The notes beneath the pieces were generated by a model that saw nothing but the letters and a program-made list of their open reading frames with translations, did not search any database and was not told the DNA's origin. A program made the translations under genes and the position numbers. A DNA stretch of 16,270 nucleotides from JAAXTX01 sp035560715 (GTDB taxonomy: Bacteria > Patescibacteriota > Minisyncoccia > Moranbacterales > UBA1568), in contig DATMYW010000028.1 of assembly GCA_035560715.1 (NCBI GenBank), forward strand, positions 1 to 16,270. Reading direction: 5' to 3'. Shown here piece after piece: positions 14,097 through 16,270 of this stretch (position 1 is its first letter; the number at the start of each line of letters is the position of its first letter).

Positions 14097-16270
14097 ATGC
14101 GTACATCGAACGGAATTTTTTTGAAGCTGTCGTTCATCGCATCGCTTCTCTTTCTTGGGGTTGATGTCGTTCGCGCGCAAGACTCCGGGTCGAGCGGAAC
14201 CACTTTTCCGTTTCAGGCGGGGCAGTACCGGCCAGTACAGAAGCCGACCGGAGGAACGGCGGATCTGACGCCGTGTTCTTCGGTTCTTCCGATCGATGCC
14301 GTCTCGGCGTCCGTCGCAGCACGGGAAAAACAGTCGCCGGCGGGAAGGACGGCAGTGTTTTCCGGTGTCGTAAAAAACAATTCCGACGTTCCGCTCTCCG
14401 GCATCACGGTACTTGCCCGAATCGTGAGGATAATCGAGCCCGGTAACGGATCGGAGACGTTATATTCCGTGGTCGGAGAGCGGTATCTCGCGGACGGACT
14501 CGTCCTTCAGGTATCGGGCGAAGCGCCTCTGGAGTTTTCGTGGGATATCCCTTCGAACGCGCCTACGGGGAAATACGAGGCGGTGCTTATGGCGACCGTT
14601 GGGGACAGAGTCGACCAAATTTCGTCGGTGGACTCCTTCTCGGGTCCCGGTGGCTCAGGTGCGTTCGAGGTGAAGGGTGGTGAACTTCCGGATATCATCA
14701 TGGACCGCTCATCGTTGAGGCTGAACGGTTCGGAAATACCTCAAACCGATGCTCTCCCGTCTTTTTCGAAGGATGGTCGAGTCGATGCGTCGATAGAGCT
14801 GAGAAATCCGACCGATCGGGCTGTCCGAGCCGTCATCTCATGGTCCTTGTATGGGCAGGGAAGCGATTGGGAACATTCCCTGATCGATGGGCTGAGCGAA
14901 TCGGTCGCTCTCGCGCCGCACGAATCGAGGCGGGTGACTTTTCCGAGTACGAAAGCGATCAGCGCACTTTCTTCGGTCCGTGTCGAGGCGATGGTCGGAG
15001 ACTATGCCGTCATGACCGGACAGAGTTTCCTTCGCGACGGGTTCGCTCAATTCAGACTCGGAGCGGTCGGCGTCGAACGGTACCCGCTTTCCGCGGAAGG
15101 AACGTCATACGCGTACGCCTGTTATTATTCGGTCGGATCACAGGATGTCGTTGCCGATGCGCATATCGTCCTGGAAACGATGGATGAGGCCGGAAACGTG
15201 ACGAACGCATTTGATTCCGTTGTCCGTCCATCCGTCTTCAAAGGGGTCGTGAAACAGACCGTCTTCTCAGGGTCCGTATCGGAATCGTTCACAGTCCGGG
15301 CGAGAATCCTTCTCGGCGACGTGGTTTCCGATACGAAGGAAACCGTGTTCCGATGTCAGGATATCGATCCGGATTCGTGTTCATCGGCACGCAGCGAATC
15401 AGCGGTCGGGAGGACACCGATCGGTTTGCCGAATGGCGCTGTCGTGACGATCGGAATTCTGATTCTTGTCACGATAGTCGTCGGTTCCGCGGTTTACTTC
15501 CTGCTGCGCGGTCGTCGCAAGGGCAAGGACTTTTTGATGCTCATGTTCGCGATGGCGACGATTTCCGTCGGAGTACTTCCCGCGGAGTTCTCGCGCGCGG
15601 ATGCAGGAATAGATATCGATTCCTATGAGAGCCAGGTAAGAGCGAACGGCAGTCTGGTTGTGATTAACTCGTATATTGGGACCCCGGGATGCAGTGACAC
15701 GTGCTACGGGACGGTGTTCAATTTCGCTGAAAGCCAGGCGGGAGAAATCGGTTTCGGGATGGGGTATCAGGGAATATTCTTCCCCTTTTTCTGTTCAGAG
15801 ACGTGTAGTTGTCCGGCCGGACAGACCGGCTCGTCCCTGACGAGGTCCTGCATATCGTCCACGTCGTTTTCTGGGTGTTATCCGATGTCCGGAAGCGTAT
15901 CGCTCGGCGACCTTGACTGGGAGTCATTTACATCGACTGGATCTTGTACTTCCGCCGTCAACGGGGTCTGTGGTCCTGCCAATGGTACGGTCGTCGCATC
16001 GGCCCCGACAGCGAATCTCTGCTCTTCAGGATCTCCGTCGGCCGTTTCTGGTGCCGGTCCGTGGGATTGGACCTGCATCGGATCGGGCGGGGGAGCGACC
16101 GCGTTTTGTTCCGCACAGCAACTCATCATCTCCACCCTCCGCCTCTGCCAGAACGGCATCTACTACGGAAGCAGCACGTCTCCGAATACCGCCGGCATCT
16201 CCATCGCCCAGGGAGAATCCCGAAACCTCACCGCCTACTACGATTCCGGCTCCGGCTGTTCCGGTACCGA
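14097..16270 (+). CDS. large secreted/surface protein with CPR Cys-rich repeat, 3' end outside window
   Basis: One frame is open from ATG 14097 to the last base (724 complete codons, no stop), so the gene continues past the window. Residues 1-27 are a signal peptide (hydrophobic LSFIASLLFLGV, cleavage likely after VRA). Residues 28 to about 445 are beta-rich, CARDB/Ig-like repeats (e.g. VKNNSDVPLSGITV, ELRNPTDRAVRAV). Then a membrane segment (about 449-470), a basic loop RGRRKGK (471-477), and a second hydrophobic, signal-like segment (479-496) ending in PAEFSRA-DAG. The rest is Cys-, Ser- and Gly-rich and has one unit of the CPR surface repeat (about 622-674: VCGPANGTVV, then GPWDWTC). It looks like two secreted proteins fused in frame. 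Function unknown; adhesion or display is an inference. Confidence 0.85.
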   Translation, partial: MRTSNGIFLKLSFIASLLFLGVDVVRAQDSGSSGTTFPFQAGQYRPVQKPTGGTADLTPCSSVLPIDAVSASVAAREKQSPAGRTAVFSGVVKNNSDVPLSGITVLARIVRIIEPGNGSETLYSVVGERYLADGLVLQVSGEAPLEFSWDIPSNAPTGKYEAVLMATVGDRVDQISSVDSFSGPGGSGAFEVKGGELPDIIMDRSSLRLNGSEIPQTDALPSFSKDGRVDASIELRNPTDRAVRAVISWSLYGQGSDWEHSLIDGLSESVALAPHESRRVTFPSTKAISALSSVRVEAMVGDYAVMTGQSFLRDGFAQFRLGAVGVERYPLSAEGTSYAYACYYSVGSQDVVADAHIVLETMDEAGNVTNAFDSVVRPSVFKGVVKQTVFSGSVSESFTVRARILLGDVVSDTKETVFRCQDIDPDSCSSARSESAVGRTPIGLPNGAVVTIGILILVTIVVGSAVYFLLRGRRKGKDFLMLMFAMATISVGVLPAEFSRADAGIDIDSYESQVRANGSLVVINSYIGTPGCSDTCYGTVFNFAESQAGEIGFGMGYQGIFFPFFCSETCSCPAGQTGSSLTRSCISSTSFSGCYPMSGSVSLGDLDWESFTSTGSCTSAVNGVCGPANGTVVASAPTANLCSSGSPSAVSGAGPWDWTCIGSGGGATAFCSAQQLIISTLRLCQNGIYYGSSTSPNTAGISIAQGESRNLTAYYDSGSGCSGT

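Overview
The window is a stretch of a bacterial chromosome, most likely from a Candidate Phyla Radiation (Patescibacteria) organism with GC-rich DNA. The reasons are an incomplete-looking but compact mur cluster, short single-domain housekeeping proteins, and above all a large secreted protein at the right edge carrying the Cys-Gly-x-x-Asn-Gly-Thr ... Gly-Pro-Trp-x-Trp-Thr-Cys repeat that is common in CPR surface proteins. TGA acts as a normal stop (murG, murC, secA and queA all end in it), so this is not a UGA-recoding lineage. The exact phylum cannot be read from the window.

Left part (1-6252): murG (5' end cut off), murC, a putative Tat-exported lipoprotein with TIKI/TraB-type GxxH motifs, murB, a short ribosome hibernation factor (hpf) and a helical protein of unknown function. 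The first three overlap by about four bases each and are probably one transcript making peptidoglycan precursors; murB seems to have its own promoter. The block ends in a strong terminator whose 3' arm also holds the -35 box of the next promoter.

Middle (6235-11899): secA with a structured leader, a cupin-like gene broken by a one-base frameshift, an MTH1-like Nudix hydrolase, an 800-base gap without a protein gene, then queA. The gap is the most interesting place: on the minus strand it holds two complete transcription units (sigma70-type promoter with 17-base spacer, richly structured RNA, intrinsic terminator with a U tract), about 237 and 235 nt long, and a weaker third hairpin pair. I do not recognise either RNA; the first has a closing helix that starts exactly at the predicted transcription start and a possible long-range pseudoknot.

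Right part (11900-16270): an unknown 156-residue protein with a clear terminator, a 350-base stretch with no convincing gene, an L,D-transpeptidase with two Ig-like domains (3-3 peptidoglycan cross-links), and the first 724 codons of a large cell-surface protein that runs off the window. The window therefore combines cell-wall precursor synthesis, wall cross-linking, protein export and a displayed surface protein with translation and nucleotide-pool upkeep genes.
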